A stretch of DNA of 64,000 nucleotides from Actinokineospora xionganensis (GTDB taxonomy: Bacteria; Actinomycetota; Actinomycetes; Mycobacteriales; Pseudonocardiaceae), in contig NZ_JABVED010000004.1 of assembly GCF_014323725.1 (NCBI RefSeq), positions 186,001-250,000 on the forward strand, given 5' to 3'. Below, in pieces: positions 25,508-33,928 of this stretch; the first letter of the stretch is position 1; each line of letters starts with the position of its first letter. The position numbers and the translations under genes were made by a program. The notes under the pieces are model-generated. The model was not told where the DNA came from. It ran no database searches and saw only the letters and a program-made list of their open reading frames with translations.

Positions 25508-25888
25508 ATGCGCGACGACGAATCAACCCGCCCGGCCACCGCTCTGGCGCTGTTCCTGGGCACCGCCGGGCTCGCGCACTTCGTTCAGCCGCGCTTCTTC
25601 GACAACATGATCCCCCGCGAACTGCCCGGCAAGGCGCGGCACTGGACCTACGGGTCCGGCGTGGCCGAACTGGGGGTGGCGGCCGCTGTCGCCGTGCCGC
25701 GAACCCGGCGGGTCGGCGGGCTGCTGGCCGCGCTGCTGTTCGTCGCGGTGTTGCCCGGCAACCTCAAGATGGCGGTCGACTACCACCGCGCGGGCAAGCC
25801 GCTCCTCCTGCGGTTGGGCACGGTGCTGCGGCTGCCCGCACAGCTGCCGCTGATCGCCTGGGCCCTGCGCGTGCGGTCCAAGGCATGA
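25508..25888 (+). CDS. DoxX-like membrane protein
   Basis: A 126-residue protein with about four membrane segments. LALFLGTAGLAHFVQPRFFD and MIPRELPGKARHWTYGSGVA resemble the DoxX-like/DUF4267-type small membrane family, whose function is poorly known. The ATG is in CCCGAATG with a weak ribosome site. It has intact codon usage, unlike the broken genes on either side, and stands alone. Confidence 0.75.
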   Translation: MRDDESTRPATALALFLGTAGLAHFVQPRFFDNMIPRELPGKARHWTYGSGVAELGVAAAVAVPRTRRVGGLLAALLFVAVLPGNLKMAVDYHRAGKPLLLRLGTVLRLPAQLPLIAWALRVRSKA

Positions 25889-25906
25889 CCAGGTAAAACC
25901 TGTCGG

Positions 25907-26029
25907 TCATTCCAGGCCACGCACGATGGTGGGCTCCAACTCCTCTTCCTCGCGCGGGCTCGGGATGGTGGGCACGTCGACTTCCGCGTCGGCGTCCGGC
26001 TCGGCTGGGCTGTCATCGGGGTACCGCAT
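25907..26029 (-). CDS. Very small acidic protein
   Basis: A 40-residue, strongly acidic reading frame (PDADAEVDVPTIP, REEEELEPTIV). The ATG at 26029 has GGGAGG eight bases upstream, the main reason to accept it. No family is recognised. It is convergent with the DoxX-like gene. Confidence 0.45.
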   Translation of the reverse strand: MRYPDDSPAEPDADAEVDVPTIPSPREEEELEPTIVRGLE

Positions 26030-26116
26030 CGGTCTCGCCTCCCTTGCGACTCGAATACCCCCGAACGGCCGATTCATGCGAGGTTTACCCACGGTGGCCT
26101 CGGGAACGCCCCACTC

Positions 26117-26420
26117 ATGACCAAGAACCAGGCGACCGGTGCGTGTTCCGGCTCGACCCGCTCGCCGCCGAGTTCCTCCCGCTGGACCAACGCATCCCGT
26201 GGCCGGCCGAACGACGGTTCGCCCTCCTGTGGGACGAGGAGAACGGCTGGGCCGCCGCGGTCACCACCCAGGACGAGGCACGGTTGGTGCCGGCGTCGTT
26301 CCTCGCGATCGACGTGCTCGCCGACGTGAGTCTGGTGGGGCCGGTTCGTCGGGGAGCTCCTCTCCGGTGAGTACCTGGGATCCCCGTTCCCACCCGCTCT
26401 GCGCGACGCGGCGGGGCGGC
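26117..26420 (+). pseudogene. DUF6292-like protein, frameshifted
   Basis: FLPLDQRIPWPAERRFALLW followed by DEENGWAAAVTTQDEARL matches the core of DUF6292 proteins. The expected C-terminal helix (GRFVGELLSGEYLGSP) is in another frame; the slip is near 26335-26345. The reading frame also lacks a clear start. It is probably a decayed gene. Confidence 0.5.
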
Positions 26421-26476
26421 GACGACCTCGACACACCGGCTCGCGGGGTTCGCCCACAGCTGACTCGGTGTGTCAC

Positions 26477-26743
26477 TCAGCGAGGCAGGTTCGCTGGGAG
26501 GTGGGTGATTCCCTCGATATCCGAGGCGGACTTCTCGAGCAGCTGATGTGCCACATCGGCCAGCGCCCGGGAAACCGCTAGTTCGTCGCCGATCTCGGGG
26601 ACGTTCGTGTCGTCCGGGCTCAGCCGCGCGAGCCCGAGACCGACCAGGGTCGCGTCGGGGGTGGTGAGCCGGGCCTTGGCCCGGGTGCGTTCGGTGTGTT
26701 CGTCGATGACGATCTCGATGTGCCAGAGCTTGACCTCGGTCAT
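26477..26743 (-). CDS. DUF1876 protein (Rv2632c-like)
   Basis: An 88-residue member of DUF1876, a small family common in actinobacteria. KLWHIEIVIDEHTERTRAKA, ATLVGLGLARLSPDD, PEIGDELAVSRAL and LADVAHQLLE are the conserved blocks. I chose the ATG at 26743 because GGGAGG lies seven bases upstream and the longer frame to 26806 adds an unlikely leader. The function is unknown; relatives are often linked to stress or dormancy regulons. Confidence 0.85.
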   Translation of the reverse strand: MTEVKLWHIEIVIDEHTERTRAKARLTTPDATLVGLGLARLSPDDTNVPEIGDELAVSRALADVAHQLLEKSASDIEGITHLPANLPR

Positions 26744-26940
26744 CACGCGCCTCCCGCGAATGGCTCCGACCTGACAAACCTGGCTTCCATTATCCGGGCT
26801 CCGCACCGTCCTGGCACGGCCTATGGACCCCGAGCGGACACCAGTGCCCGATGACGCCGCCGAATGGCGCGTGGGCCTGCGGGTTTACCGGTTGCCGGCG
26901 GGGGGAAGCCGTCAGGGTCCGAGCGACTGGAGGAGGAGCC

Positions 26941-27351
26941 ATGGCCGATGAGACGGCGACACTCGTTCGACTTGGTGAGACGGACCTGACCCTCGCCAAC
27001 GCCGCGGAGGATGTGCGGGGCCTCACCGTGGTCGACCGCAACGGGGACGAGCTCGGAAAGGTCGAGGGACTCCTGATCGACCCGGACGAGCGTCGGGTGC
27101 GGTTTCTCGAACTCGGCGCGGGCGGCTTCCTGGGCATCGGGAAGAAGACGCTGCTCGTGCCGGTCGACGCGGTCGCCGCGGTCGACGACCAGGTGCACAT
27201 CGACAAGGACCGCGAGCACGTCGCGGCGGGTCCGGGCTATGACCCCGAGCTGAAAGTCCAGCGCGACTACTTCGAGGATGTCTACGGCTACTACGGATTC
27301 TCACCGTACTGGCTGCCCGGCTCCATACCGCCGCGGTATCCGTTCCTCTGA
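26941..27351 (+). CDS. PRC-barrel domain protein
   Basis: A 136-residue protein with a PRC-barrel (about 25-90: VRGLTVVDRNGDELGKVEGL, LIDPDERRVRFLELGAGGFL, KKTLLVPVDAVAAVDDQVHI). A Tyr-rich tail ends YGFSPYWLPGSIPPRYPFL. GGAGGAG directly precedes the ATG. Such proteins are common stress-associated actinobacterial proteins of unclear role. The 271 bases that follow (27352-27622) hold no gene I can support. Confidence 0.85.
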   Translation: MADETATLVRLGETDLTLANAAEDVRGLTVVDRNGDELGKVEGLLIDPDERRVRFLELGAGGFLGIGKKTLLVPVDAVAAVDDQVHIDKDREHVAAGPGYDPELKVQRDYFEDVYGYYGFSPYWLPGSIPPRYPFL

Positions 27352-27622
27352 CCGGTGGGCTCATGCCGGACGGCCTCGTGACGGTGTCGACCAGCTCCTG
27401 CCACACCCGGGCGACCCACGGCTGGGGAGCACCACGCCCGCGACGCCCGCGAGTACGTCGCGCGACGGTCGAGGAGATCCGGGCGAACGCCAGCGCGATA
27501 CGACGACCAGGCGACATCGTCACGCGGCCCGGCAGCGCCAGGCCGCCTGACCGGCCATCCGGTCAGGCGGCAGTTCGGTGTTTCCGCCAACAGAACGGGC
27601 CCTCGGTCGGTACGTTGCCCGC

Positions 27623-28153
27623 ATGAACGTCTCGCACCTCGCGCTAGCCGTCGTCTCCGCCGCCTGCATGCTGGCCGGGTGCGACAGCGGGGGCGAACCG
27701 TTGTCGGTCCAGGGTGAGACCCCCACGCCGACCGATGCCGCGGCCACGGGCCTCGACGGCAAGGACCTCTGCTCGCTGGTCACCGAGGAGACGCTGGCGA
27801 TCGCGAACCTGAAGACCTCCGACGGGGTGCGCAAGAAATGGGTGCACTACCCGGCGGCGTGCGTCTTCGGGGAGAAGAAGGACACCAGGGTGATCGTCAT
27901 CGCCGAGTACGACGGCGGCCTGCCGATCAGGAAGGACGACAAGCACTACCGCGAGATCGACGGCGTGCCCACAGAGAACGCGTACGACACCAAAATGACC
28001 TGCCAGCTCACCTTCGATGTTGGCACCTCCCAGGCCAAGGTGCTGGTCGAGGCGCTGTGGGGCCAGGAGAAGTCGTACATGGCGTGCGATATCGGCATCC
28101 CGGCGATGAAGGACGTGCTCGAAGCCGCGAAGAAGCCGGGCCCGGTCGGCTGA
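27623..28153 (+). CDS. DUF3558-type lipoprotein
   Basis: A 176-residue lipoprotein. Its leader ends in the lipobox MLAGC, a Thr/Pro-rich linker follows, then a DUF3558-like domain (DLCSLVTEETLAIANLK, YPAACVFG, and a closing cysteine in YMACDIGI). DUF3558 proteins are abundant in Pseudonocardiales and mycobacteria, with unknown function. I chose the ATG at 27623 to place the lipobox correctly. There is no strong ribosome site. Confidence 0.78.
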   Translation: MNVSHLALAVVSAACMLAGCDSGGEPLSVQGETPTPTDAAATGLDGKDLCSLVTEETLAIANLKTSDGVRKKWVHYPAACVFGEKKDTRVIVIAEYDGGLPIRKDDKHYREIDGVPTENAYDTKMTCQLTFDVGTSQAKVLVEALWGQEKSYMACDIGIPAMKDVLEAAKKPGPVG

Positions 28154-28292
28154 CACCCCGGCTTTCGGGACCGCCTTGCTGATGGAAGTGATCCACGACT
28201 GGCCCGACCCCGAAGCCGCCGCGATCTTGGCCGCCGTCCGCCGAGCCGCGTCCCGTGCGCGGGTGCTGATCATCGAGGGCGTCGCGACCTGA
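28152..28292 (+). pseudogene. O-methyltransferase remnant
   Basis: An open stretch encodes ALLMEVIHDWPDPEAAAILA followed by AVRRAASRARVLIIEGVAT and a stop. This is the segment around the catalytic histidine of class I O-methyltransferases (the usual L-x-x-V-L-H-D-W pattern and the following V-L-L-I-E strand). Both the SAM-binding N-terminal half and the C-terminal end are absent. Confidence 0.55.
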
Positions 28293-28324
28293 TCGCACGC
28301 CTCCCGTTCCGCTTCGGATCGGCT

Positions 28325-28480
28325 TCAGATCCGACTGATCACTTCGCCGGTCCACCGGCTGACCAGAACCGAATCGGCGGGAAACCGTCGGGCGCCGTCG
28401 GCGCGCAGCGCGATCGCGGGACCAGCCTCATACGCGGCCAGGGCCGCCCGGTCCGTGAACTGGTACCGCATCTCCAGGAC
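28325..28480 (-). pseudogene. Short remnant, DUF4286-like C-terminus
   Basis: The frame encodes MRYQFTDRAALAAYEAGPAI, then ALRADGARRFPADSV and a stop. This looks like the C-terminal third of a small dimeric alpha-beta barrel family (DUF4286-like). Upstream sequence in frame is low-complexity and lacks the rest of the fold. The identity is tentative. Confidence 0.4.
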
Positions 28481-28580
28481 GTCTCGCTTGTCCGCGCTGG
28501 GGTGGCGCGGCAGCGGTGAAATCGATCGATGGGGTGCGGGGTCCCCCCGGGGGTTCGGGCGGGACCCCGCGGTCAGAGGG

Positions 28581-30194
28581 TCAGCGGCGGGGCAGGACGG
28601 CGGCGAGGATCTGCTCGACGAGTTCGCCGAGGTCCGGAATCGGCACCGAGCCGGGCAGGCCGTGACCATCGGCCGGGACGGCGGCGGGCGGGTTGGCGGT
28701 TTCGCAGTCGCTCACCCGGTGGGCGGGCAGCACTCCGTCGACGAGGTAGGCGTTGACCTTGTCGTTGACGCAGGCGTTGGCCTTGATCGGGTCGTCGCCG
28801 GGGCCGTACACGCCGTGGGTGCCGTCGTTGTGGACTCGGATCAGCGAGTTGCCCAGGGTGCGGGCCATCGCGGTGCTGTTGTCCAGGGCGGTCTGGGTGT
28901 CGCCCTCGGCACCCAGCACCAGTCCCGGCGCGTACTCGGCGCGGCCGACCCGGGGCAGTTCCTCGCCGTCGCGCTCGTGGAACGCGCAGTTGTTGGGCTG
29001 CACCGTGTTCACCGTGTTGCCGTACGGGAGGAACGTGCGCCACCAGCGCATGTCGCGGTAGTAGGAGTTCAGGTCGGTCGACCAGTCCCAGTCGCAGGTG
29101 ACGGTCTGGTAGACCGCCGCGGACACGCCGCCGTCATCGGCGGCCGAGAGTTCCCTGGCGGCGTCCGCGGCCCGCTTGTTGCTCGCCGCCAGCGCCGGGT
29201 CCGGCCGCTTGCCGTTGACCTCGGCCAGTGTGGCGCCCATGTTCTTGGCGAACGGCGCCCACGACAACCGGTACCGGGTGGACTCACCGACGCCGGTGTC
29301 GAACGCGGTCTGGTTCTCGAACCCCGCCACCGGGCGCTGCGCGGCGACCGCCGCGATCGTGTCGATCGCGGCCCGCACCTCCCACACGGTGTCACCGAGG
29401 TGGAAGGTGCTGTCGCGGGCGGCTGTCCACCTCGCCCACGCGTCGAAGTTGCCCTTGGTCGAGGCCAAGGTGTCCTCGTTCTGGTCCTGCCAGGTCTTGC
29501 CCGGGTCCAGCGACGAGTCGAGCACGCTGCGGTCGAGGCGCTCGGGGAACATCTCCCCGTACACCGCGCCCAGCCAGGTGCCATAGGAGACACCAAGATA
29601 GCTGATCTTTTCCTCACCGAGCGCCTCGCGGACGCGGTCGAGGTCACGGGCGGTGTTCGGGGTGTTGACGTGCTTGCGGAACGTCCCGCCGCCTGCGACA
29701 CAGCCGGCCTCGGTCCGCCGCGCGACCTCGGCGATCGTCGCGAAGTCGGCGTCGGCGGGCCTGGAGGTGCCCACGGTGCCTTGCTGCAGGTCGTCGGTGT
29801 TCGGCTCGACGCAGGTCAGCTTGGTCGAGGCGCCCAGACCGCGCACGTCGATGCCGACGATGTCGTAGACGGCGGCGATGGGCAGGTCGACGTAGTTGAG
29901 CGGAAAGATCCTGCCCTCCCCGCCCGGACCGCCGGGGTTGGTGAACAGCACACCCCGCCGCCGAGCCGGATCAGTCGCCTTGACCCTGCTGATCGCGATG
30001 GTGATCTGCTCGCCGTCCGGGGCGCTGTAGTCCATCGGCACGCTGACACTGGCGCACTCCATGGGCAAACCGTTATCGCAGGGTTGCCAGGCGAGCGTGG
30101 CGGCGTTCGCCGTGCCCGCCACGCTGATGACCGTGACCAGCGCGGCCCCACTCGCGACCGCCGTCACTCCCGCTATCACTTTCTTACGTGACAC
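28581..30194 (-). CDS. Secreted alpha/beta-hydrolase, S33 tripeptidyl aminopeptidase type
   Basis: A 537-residue exported hydrolase. It has a Sec signal (KKVIAGVTAVASGAALVTVI, cleavage near ANAAT), an oxyanion region LFTNPGGPGGEG and the nucleophile elbow YLGVSYGTWLGAVYGEMFP. The C-terminal TAP domain contains the acid and His (LGAEGDTQT, HNDGTHGVYG). The family removes N-terminal tripeptides or hydrolyses other small secreted substrates. I prefer the GTG at 30194 (GGGGAGA seven bases upstream) over the ATG at 30212, which lacks a ribosome site. It is downstream of the DUF1345 gene on the same strand with a 54-base gap. Confidence 0.88.
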   Translation of the reverse strand: MSRKKVIAGVTAVASGAALVTVISVAGTANAATLAWQPCDNGLPMECASVSVPMDYSAPDGEQITIAISRVKATDPARRRGVLFTNPGGPGGEGRIFPLNYVDLPIAAVYDIVGIDVRGLGASTKLTCVEPNTDDLQQGTVGTSRPADADFATIAEVARRTEAGCVAGGGTFRKHVNTPNTARDLDRVREALGEEKISYLGVSYGTWLGAVYGEMFPERLDRSVLDSSLDPGKTWQDQNEDTLASTKGNFDAWARWTAARDSTFHLGDTVWEVRAAIDTIAAVAAQRPVAGFENQTAFDTGVGESTRYRLSWAPFAKNMGATLAEVNGKRPDPALAASNKRAADAARELSAADDGGVSAAVYQTVTCDWDWSTDLNSYYRDMRWWRTFLPYGNTVNTVQPNNCAFHERDGEELPRVGRAEYAPGLVLGAEGDTQTALDNSTAMARTLGNSLIRVHNDGTHGVYGPGDDPIKANACVNDKVNAYLVDGVLPAHRVSDCETANPPAAVPADGHGLPGSVPIPDLGELVEQILAAVLPRR

Positions 30195-30248
30195 TGTATG
30201 TCTCCCCGACATGGTTGGTTGACTGGTGGGTGTTGTGGTGCTTGGACA

Positions 30249-30863
30249 TCATTTGCCGGTGATGACCCCGATGGCCACGCCCAGCGTCGCGGTGTTGTAC
30301 ACGAACGCCAGAACGCTGTGCGCCAGAATCTTGGACCGCACCGAGGAAGCGTTCGTCTCGACGTCGGACACGGCGAACGACGTGCCCAGGGTGAACGAGA
30401 AATAGGCGAAGTCCCGGAAGTTCGGCTCAGGCGTGTTCGGAAATATGAGAATCTTTTCGGGCAGCGCCGCGTAATACGCCTGCGCGTACCGCTCGGCGTA
30501 CCCGAAATGCAGGATCGCCCAAGCGAACAACACGGCGGGCACCGCGAACACCTTGGCGAGGAACTGCTCCTCCGCCGGGACATCGGTGATCACGATCATC
30601 AGTCCGGCGGTGATCCCGACCAAGCTGGAGAACAGCGTGAACAGCAGGCCGCTGCGCTTGCCCAGCATCGTCCCCAGCCAGTCCGACGGCTCGCGATGGC
30701 GATCGACCCGGGCGACCCGCCGCATCCGGGTGACCAGGTAGACCACCGCCAACACGTCCCACAGCGCCAACGCGGTGATGCTGTCGGCGGCGAAGACCAC
30801 GACGCCGAGCGCGATCAGCGCGCCCTCGACGACTCGCGAGAGCACCAGCGAGACCCGCTTCAT
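30249..30863 (-). CDS. DUF1345 membrane protein
   Basis: A 204-residue integral membrane protein with about five hydrophobic segments. The conserved FGYAERYAQAYY and FAYFSFTLGTSFAVSDV are typical of DUF1345. The ATG at 30863 is chosen over 30995 because the extension is not membrane-like. Its function is unknown. It is divergent from the response-regulator gene; the gap of about 315 bases (30864-31178) holds the two promoters and a relatively AT-rich stretch, but no gene. Confidence 0.83.
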   Translation of the reverse strand: MKRVSLVLSRVVEGALIALGVVVFAADSITALALWDVLAVVYLVTRMRRVARVDRHREPSDWLGTMLGKRSGLLFTLFSSLVGITAGLMIVITDVPAEEQFLAKVFAVPAVLFAWAILHFGYAERYAQAYYAALPEKILIFPNTPEPNFRDFAYFSFTLGTSFAVSDVETNASSVRSKILAHSVLAFVYNTATLGVAIGVITGK

Positions 30864-31178
30864 CACGGTGACCCCAGCGGCATGAATCGCGACACGGCCG
30901 CGACTCCCATGACAATTTGTGTCATTTGTGATAATTCCTTCCGAGACTGTCGACCTGGTGACCCAAGAATGACGCCAGGCGCGTCTCCCGGCCATTCAGA
31001 TCACGCGCCCGCCAAGCCGATCACACCGACTCGCCCGCCGATAGTCACCACCAGGGGGGATCACACGGCCGGGTGGCCGGAAATACCCGCAAGGTGGCCG
31101 GGACTTGAGCGCCTCATTTCAGCTTCGGTATTGTCGCGCCGGTTTTCCCTTTAGGGTCATGCCGTGGAGGAAGCCCTG

Positions 31179-31838
31179 GTGATCAAAGCCGTCGTGGTCG
31201 ACGACGAAGCGCTTATCCGGTCCGGTTTCGCCCTGATCCTGGGAGCGGCCCCGGATATCGAGGTGGTCGCGACGGCCGTCGGCGGGGACGCCGTCGCGGA
31301 GGTCGAACGGCACCAGCCTGACGTGGTGTTGCTCGACATCCGCATGCCCGACGTGGACGGTCTGACCGTTCTGCGGCAGTTGCGGCGCCTGACCTCCCCG
31401 CCGGTGGTGGCCATGCTGACGACCTTCGAGGCCGACGAGTACGTCACCGCGGCACTGCGGTCGGGCGCCGCGGGGTTCATCCTCAAGGACACCGATCCCG
31501 CGCAACTTGCTCAGCAGGTCCGCACCCTGGCGGGCGGCAGCGTCGTGCTCTCGCCGAAGGTCACCCGCGCGGTGATGGGCAGCGGCGCGACCCCGGCCGA
31601 AGCCGACGCGGTCCTGCGGGTCGGCAAGCTCAGCACCCGGGAACGCACCGTCCTCGGCCACATCGCCCAGGGACTGTCCAACGGCGACATCGGCCTGCGG
31701 ATGCACCTGAGCACCGGCACGATCAAGGACAACGTCAGCGTCATCCTGACCAAACTCGGTGTGGACAACCGGATCCAGGCCGCCCTGCTCGCCCAGCGCG
31801 CCGAGGTGAGATCAGCGGGCGAGACCGGCACGGCATGA
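31179..31838 (+). CDS. NarL/LuxR-type response regulator (orphan)
   Basis: A 219-residue two-component response regulator. The receiver domain has the acidic pair VVVDDEALIRSG, phospho-acceptor VVLLDIRMPDVDG, and lysine GFILKDTDP. The output is a LuxR helix-turn-helix (KLSTRERTVLGHIAQGLSNG, TGTIKDNVSVILTKLGV). The GTG at 31179 has GGAGGA eight bases upstream and is preferred over the GTG at 31164. No histidine kinase gene is adjacent, so its partner is elsewhere or absent. The 196 bases to the convergent thioesterase gene hold nothing obvious. Confidence 0.88.
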   Translation: MIKAVVVDDEALIRSGFALILGAAPDIEVVATAVGGDAVAEVERHQPDVVLLDIRMPDVDGLTVLRQLRRLTSPPVVAMLTTFEADEYVTAALRSGAAGFILKDTDPAQLAQQVRTLAGGSVVLSPKVTRAVMGSGATPAEADAVLRVGKLSTRERTVLGHIAQGLSNGDIGLRMHLSTGTIKDNVSVILTKLGVDNRIQAALLAQRAEVRSAGETGTA

Positions 31839-32034
31839 CCTGGCAGCGGATCAGACACCGGTTCGGGACTTGACCCCCGTGGCGCTGTCGCTGACGGCAT
31901 CGGGTCTCATCGTCGACACCCTCGGCTGCTGTTCCCGTCTCGCTACCCGCCCGCTCTGCCGCCGCGTCCGCCGTTGTCCCGCCCACACCACAGGTTGCCG
32001 GAATCCCGCGATCCCGTTACGCGGCGCGCGTCTC

Positions 32035-32781
32035 CTACCGGTGGTCGGACAGGCGGGCGACGAGGTCGGCGACGACGGCCGATTCGTGTTCGACGAGGTA
32101 GAAATGCCCGCCGGGGAACACTTTCAGGTCGAACCCGCGGGTGCTCGCCGTCGACCACTCGCGCAGGTCGGCGGTGGAGGTGTTCGGGTCGTCGGCGCCG
32201 AGGTAGGCAACGATCGGCACGTCCACACCGGGCAGCGCGCCAGGTTGGTAGTTCCCGGTGAGGCGATAGTCGGCGCGGATCGCGGGCAGCACCAGGTCGC
32301 GCAGTTCCGGATGGTCGAGGACGGTCGCGCTTTCCGCCCCGAGCCGCTTGACGTCGGCGATGACCAGGTCATCGTCGCCGAAATGGGCGGGCCGGGAGCG
32401 CAGCAGGTGCGGTGGGCGCCGGGCGGAGACGACGAGCAGGGCGGGGGCGGGAGCCAGCCGCCGGGCGACCTCGTGGGCCACCGACGCGCCCATGCTGTGC
32501 CCGAACAACACCAGTGGGACGTCCCGCCAACCGGACAGTGCGGCGGTGACCGCGTCCGCGAGCGGCGCCATCGTCTCGATGAACGGGTCGCCGAGCCGGT
32601 CCTGGCGACCCGGGTAGCGCACGGCCAGGACCTCGACGTCGTCGGGGACCCGGGTGCCCCAGCCGTGGAAGACGCCCGCGGTGCCGCCCGCGTGGGGAAA
32701 GCACACCAGCCGCACGGCGGGCGCCGCGGGCGATGTGATCGGTCGCAGCCAGGTCAGGTCCCGGGCGGTGGAGACGGTCAC
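32035..32781 (-). CDS. Type II thioesterase
   Basis: A 248-residue alpha/beta-hydrolase of the type II thioesterase family. These enzymes clear misprimed or stalled acyl groups from NRPS/PKS carrier domains. Motifs are LVCFPHAGGTAGVF, nucleophile VLFGHSMGASVAHEVA, acid in LGADDPNTS and histidine in FPGGHFYLVEH. The GTG start overlaps the stop of the upstream gene (GTGA). It is the last gene of the minus-strand cluster, placed beyond the ABC1-kinase and glutamate mutase genes, and marks the probable left boundary of the right-hand NRPS cluster. Confidence 0.92.
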   Translation of the reverse strand: MTVSTARDLTWLRPITSPAAPAVRLVCFPHAGGTAGVFHGWGTRVPDDVEVLAVRYPGRQDRLGDPFIETMAPLADAVTAALSGWRDVPLVLFGHSMGASVAHEVARRLAPAPALLVVSARRPPHLLRSRPAHFGDDDLVIADVKRLGAESATVLDHPELRDLVLPAIRADYRLTGNYQPGALPGVDVPIVAYLGADDPNTSTADLREWSTASTRGFDLKVFPGGHFYLVEHESAVVADLVARLSDHR

Positions 32782-33323
32782 GACGAGCCCCGTTTGGCGC
32801 GTCTGCGCGCGGCGCGCAGCCATTCCGCCCTGATCAGGCCGCTGGGCAGCCGGATCAGCAGCCAGTACCGGGTGAATTTGCGCCGGGTGTCCTCGTCGGT
32901 GGTGAGGACCCGCGTCTCGGTGCGCACGGTCGCGCCCGACAGGCGGAAGTTGAACGCCACCTTGTAGTGCCCGGGACCGACGGCGGCGCGGAAACGGTCG
33001 GCCGCCTCGGCGGGCGCGTCGCCGAGTTCGACCGCGCCCGCGGGACGCGCCATGCGCACGACCGAGCCGATCACCACCTCGGTCGCGTCGCGGCCCAGGA
33101 CGGTGAATCCGCCGCTGGTGAGGTCGGTGAGGAACGGCCGGTCGGGCGGCATCCGGGTGCGGCCGAGGGAGGCGACGAACAGCAGGCCGCGAAACAGCGG
33201 GACCTCGCTCCACGTCACCTGTTCGACCGCGTCGAGCAGGCCCGCGCCACCGGGGACGGAAAGTTCGTGGCGCTCATCGAACTGCCATCGCGGCAGCATC
33301 TCGTCGAGCAGGGTGGTGGTCAT
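32778..33323 (-). CDS. Conserved protein of unknown function (DUF2867-like)
   Basis: A 181-residue soluble protein. It resembles DUF2867/SRPBCC-like proteins: FDERHELSVPGGAGLLDAVE, VNFRL-like AFNFRLSGATVRTETRV, and RYWLLIRLPSGLIRAEWL near the end. It lies between a small membrane protein and the type II thioesterase, with one-base and 4-base-overlap junctions, so all three are co-translated. Whether it serves the NRPS cluster is unknown; the tight coupling to a thioesterase suggests so. Confidence 0.65.
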   Translation of the reverse strand: MTTTLLDEMLPRWQFDERHELSVPGGAGLLDAVEQVTWSEVPLFRGLLFVASLGRTRMPPDRPFLTDLTSGGFTVLGRDATEVVIGSVVRMARPAGAVELGDAPAEAADRFRAAVGPGHYKVAFNFRLSGATVRTETRVLTTDEDTRRKFTRYWLLIRLPSGLIRAEWLRAARRRAKRGSS

Positions 33324-33324
33324 C

Positions 33325-33822
33325 TCACGCCTCTCGCCTGCCCCGGGTCGCCCGCTGGTGCAGCAGCGCCGCCACGCCGACGAGGACGCCGCCGACGAAC
33401 CAGTAGGGCTCGTACCCGAAGAAGCTGAATCGCTCCGGCACGGACAAGGTGTGCTGCTCGCCGCGGGCCAGCACGATGCCCGCCTGGATGACGGTCGGCA
33501 CCGAATGAACCAGGCACAGCGCGCACATCGCCCACGCCGCGACCAGGCGCAACCTGCGGGGGAACCGCAGGCCCCACGGCCGCACGAGAGCCAGACCGAG
33601 CAGACCACCGCCCACGCAGAGCGGGACGGCGATGATGTCGATGATCAGGAGCGCGGTGTTGTCGGGGACGGAGAACCCCTCGGGCAGGCCGAAACCGCCG
33701 CCGAAGGCCCAGTACACGTGCAGTAACGCGAACGCGAACGCCCACACCGCGGTCGCGTACCCGAACAGTGGAGTGCCGGTGATGCTCGGATTCTCGGTGA
33801 CGTCTGCCGGACGGTCGAGCAT
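33325..33822 (-). CDS. DUF3995-like membrane protein
   Basis: A 165-residue protein with four membrane segments. The first contains VWAFAFALLHVYWAFGGGFG, typical of DUF3995. ATG at 33822 has AAGGGA six bases upstream; the longer frame is rejected. It is the first gene of a three-gene unit (TGA-G-ATG to the next). Its role is unknown; small membrane proteins of this kind are sometimes linked to transport or immunity. Confidence 0.72.
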   Translation of the reverse strand: MLDRPADVTENPSITGTPLFGYATAVWAFAFALLHVYWAFGGGFGLPEGFSVPDNTALLIIDIIAVPLCVGGGLLGLALVRPWGLRFPRRLRLVAAWAMCALCLVHSVPTVIQAGIVLARGEQHTLSVPERFSFFGYEPYWFVGGVLVGVAALLHQRATRGRREA

Positions 33823-33928
33823 CAAGATCCCTTCGTCGCCCACCGGTCCCGACGCCGGCGGCCTCACGCTCAGCGTAGGGGCAGCAAGCCCGGCTCCGGC
33901 GCGATCTGCAACTAGCTGCAGTCGCCCG

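Noticed and set aside
27023-27523. Minus-strand frame overlapping the PRC-barrel gene end
   Set aside because: Arg-rich, no motif; about half overlaps a well-supported gene. The part beyond 27351 is not enough to support a remnant.
33906-33921. Palindrome CTGCAACTAGCTGCAG after the ABC1-kinase gene
   Set aside because: Imperfect by one pair and single-copy; could be an operator for the next unit, but there is no second site or candidate regulator.
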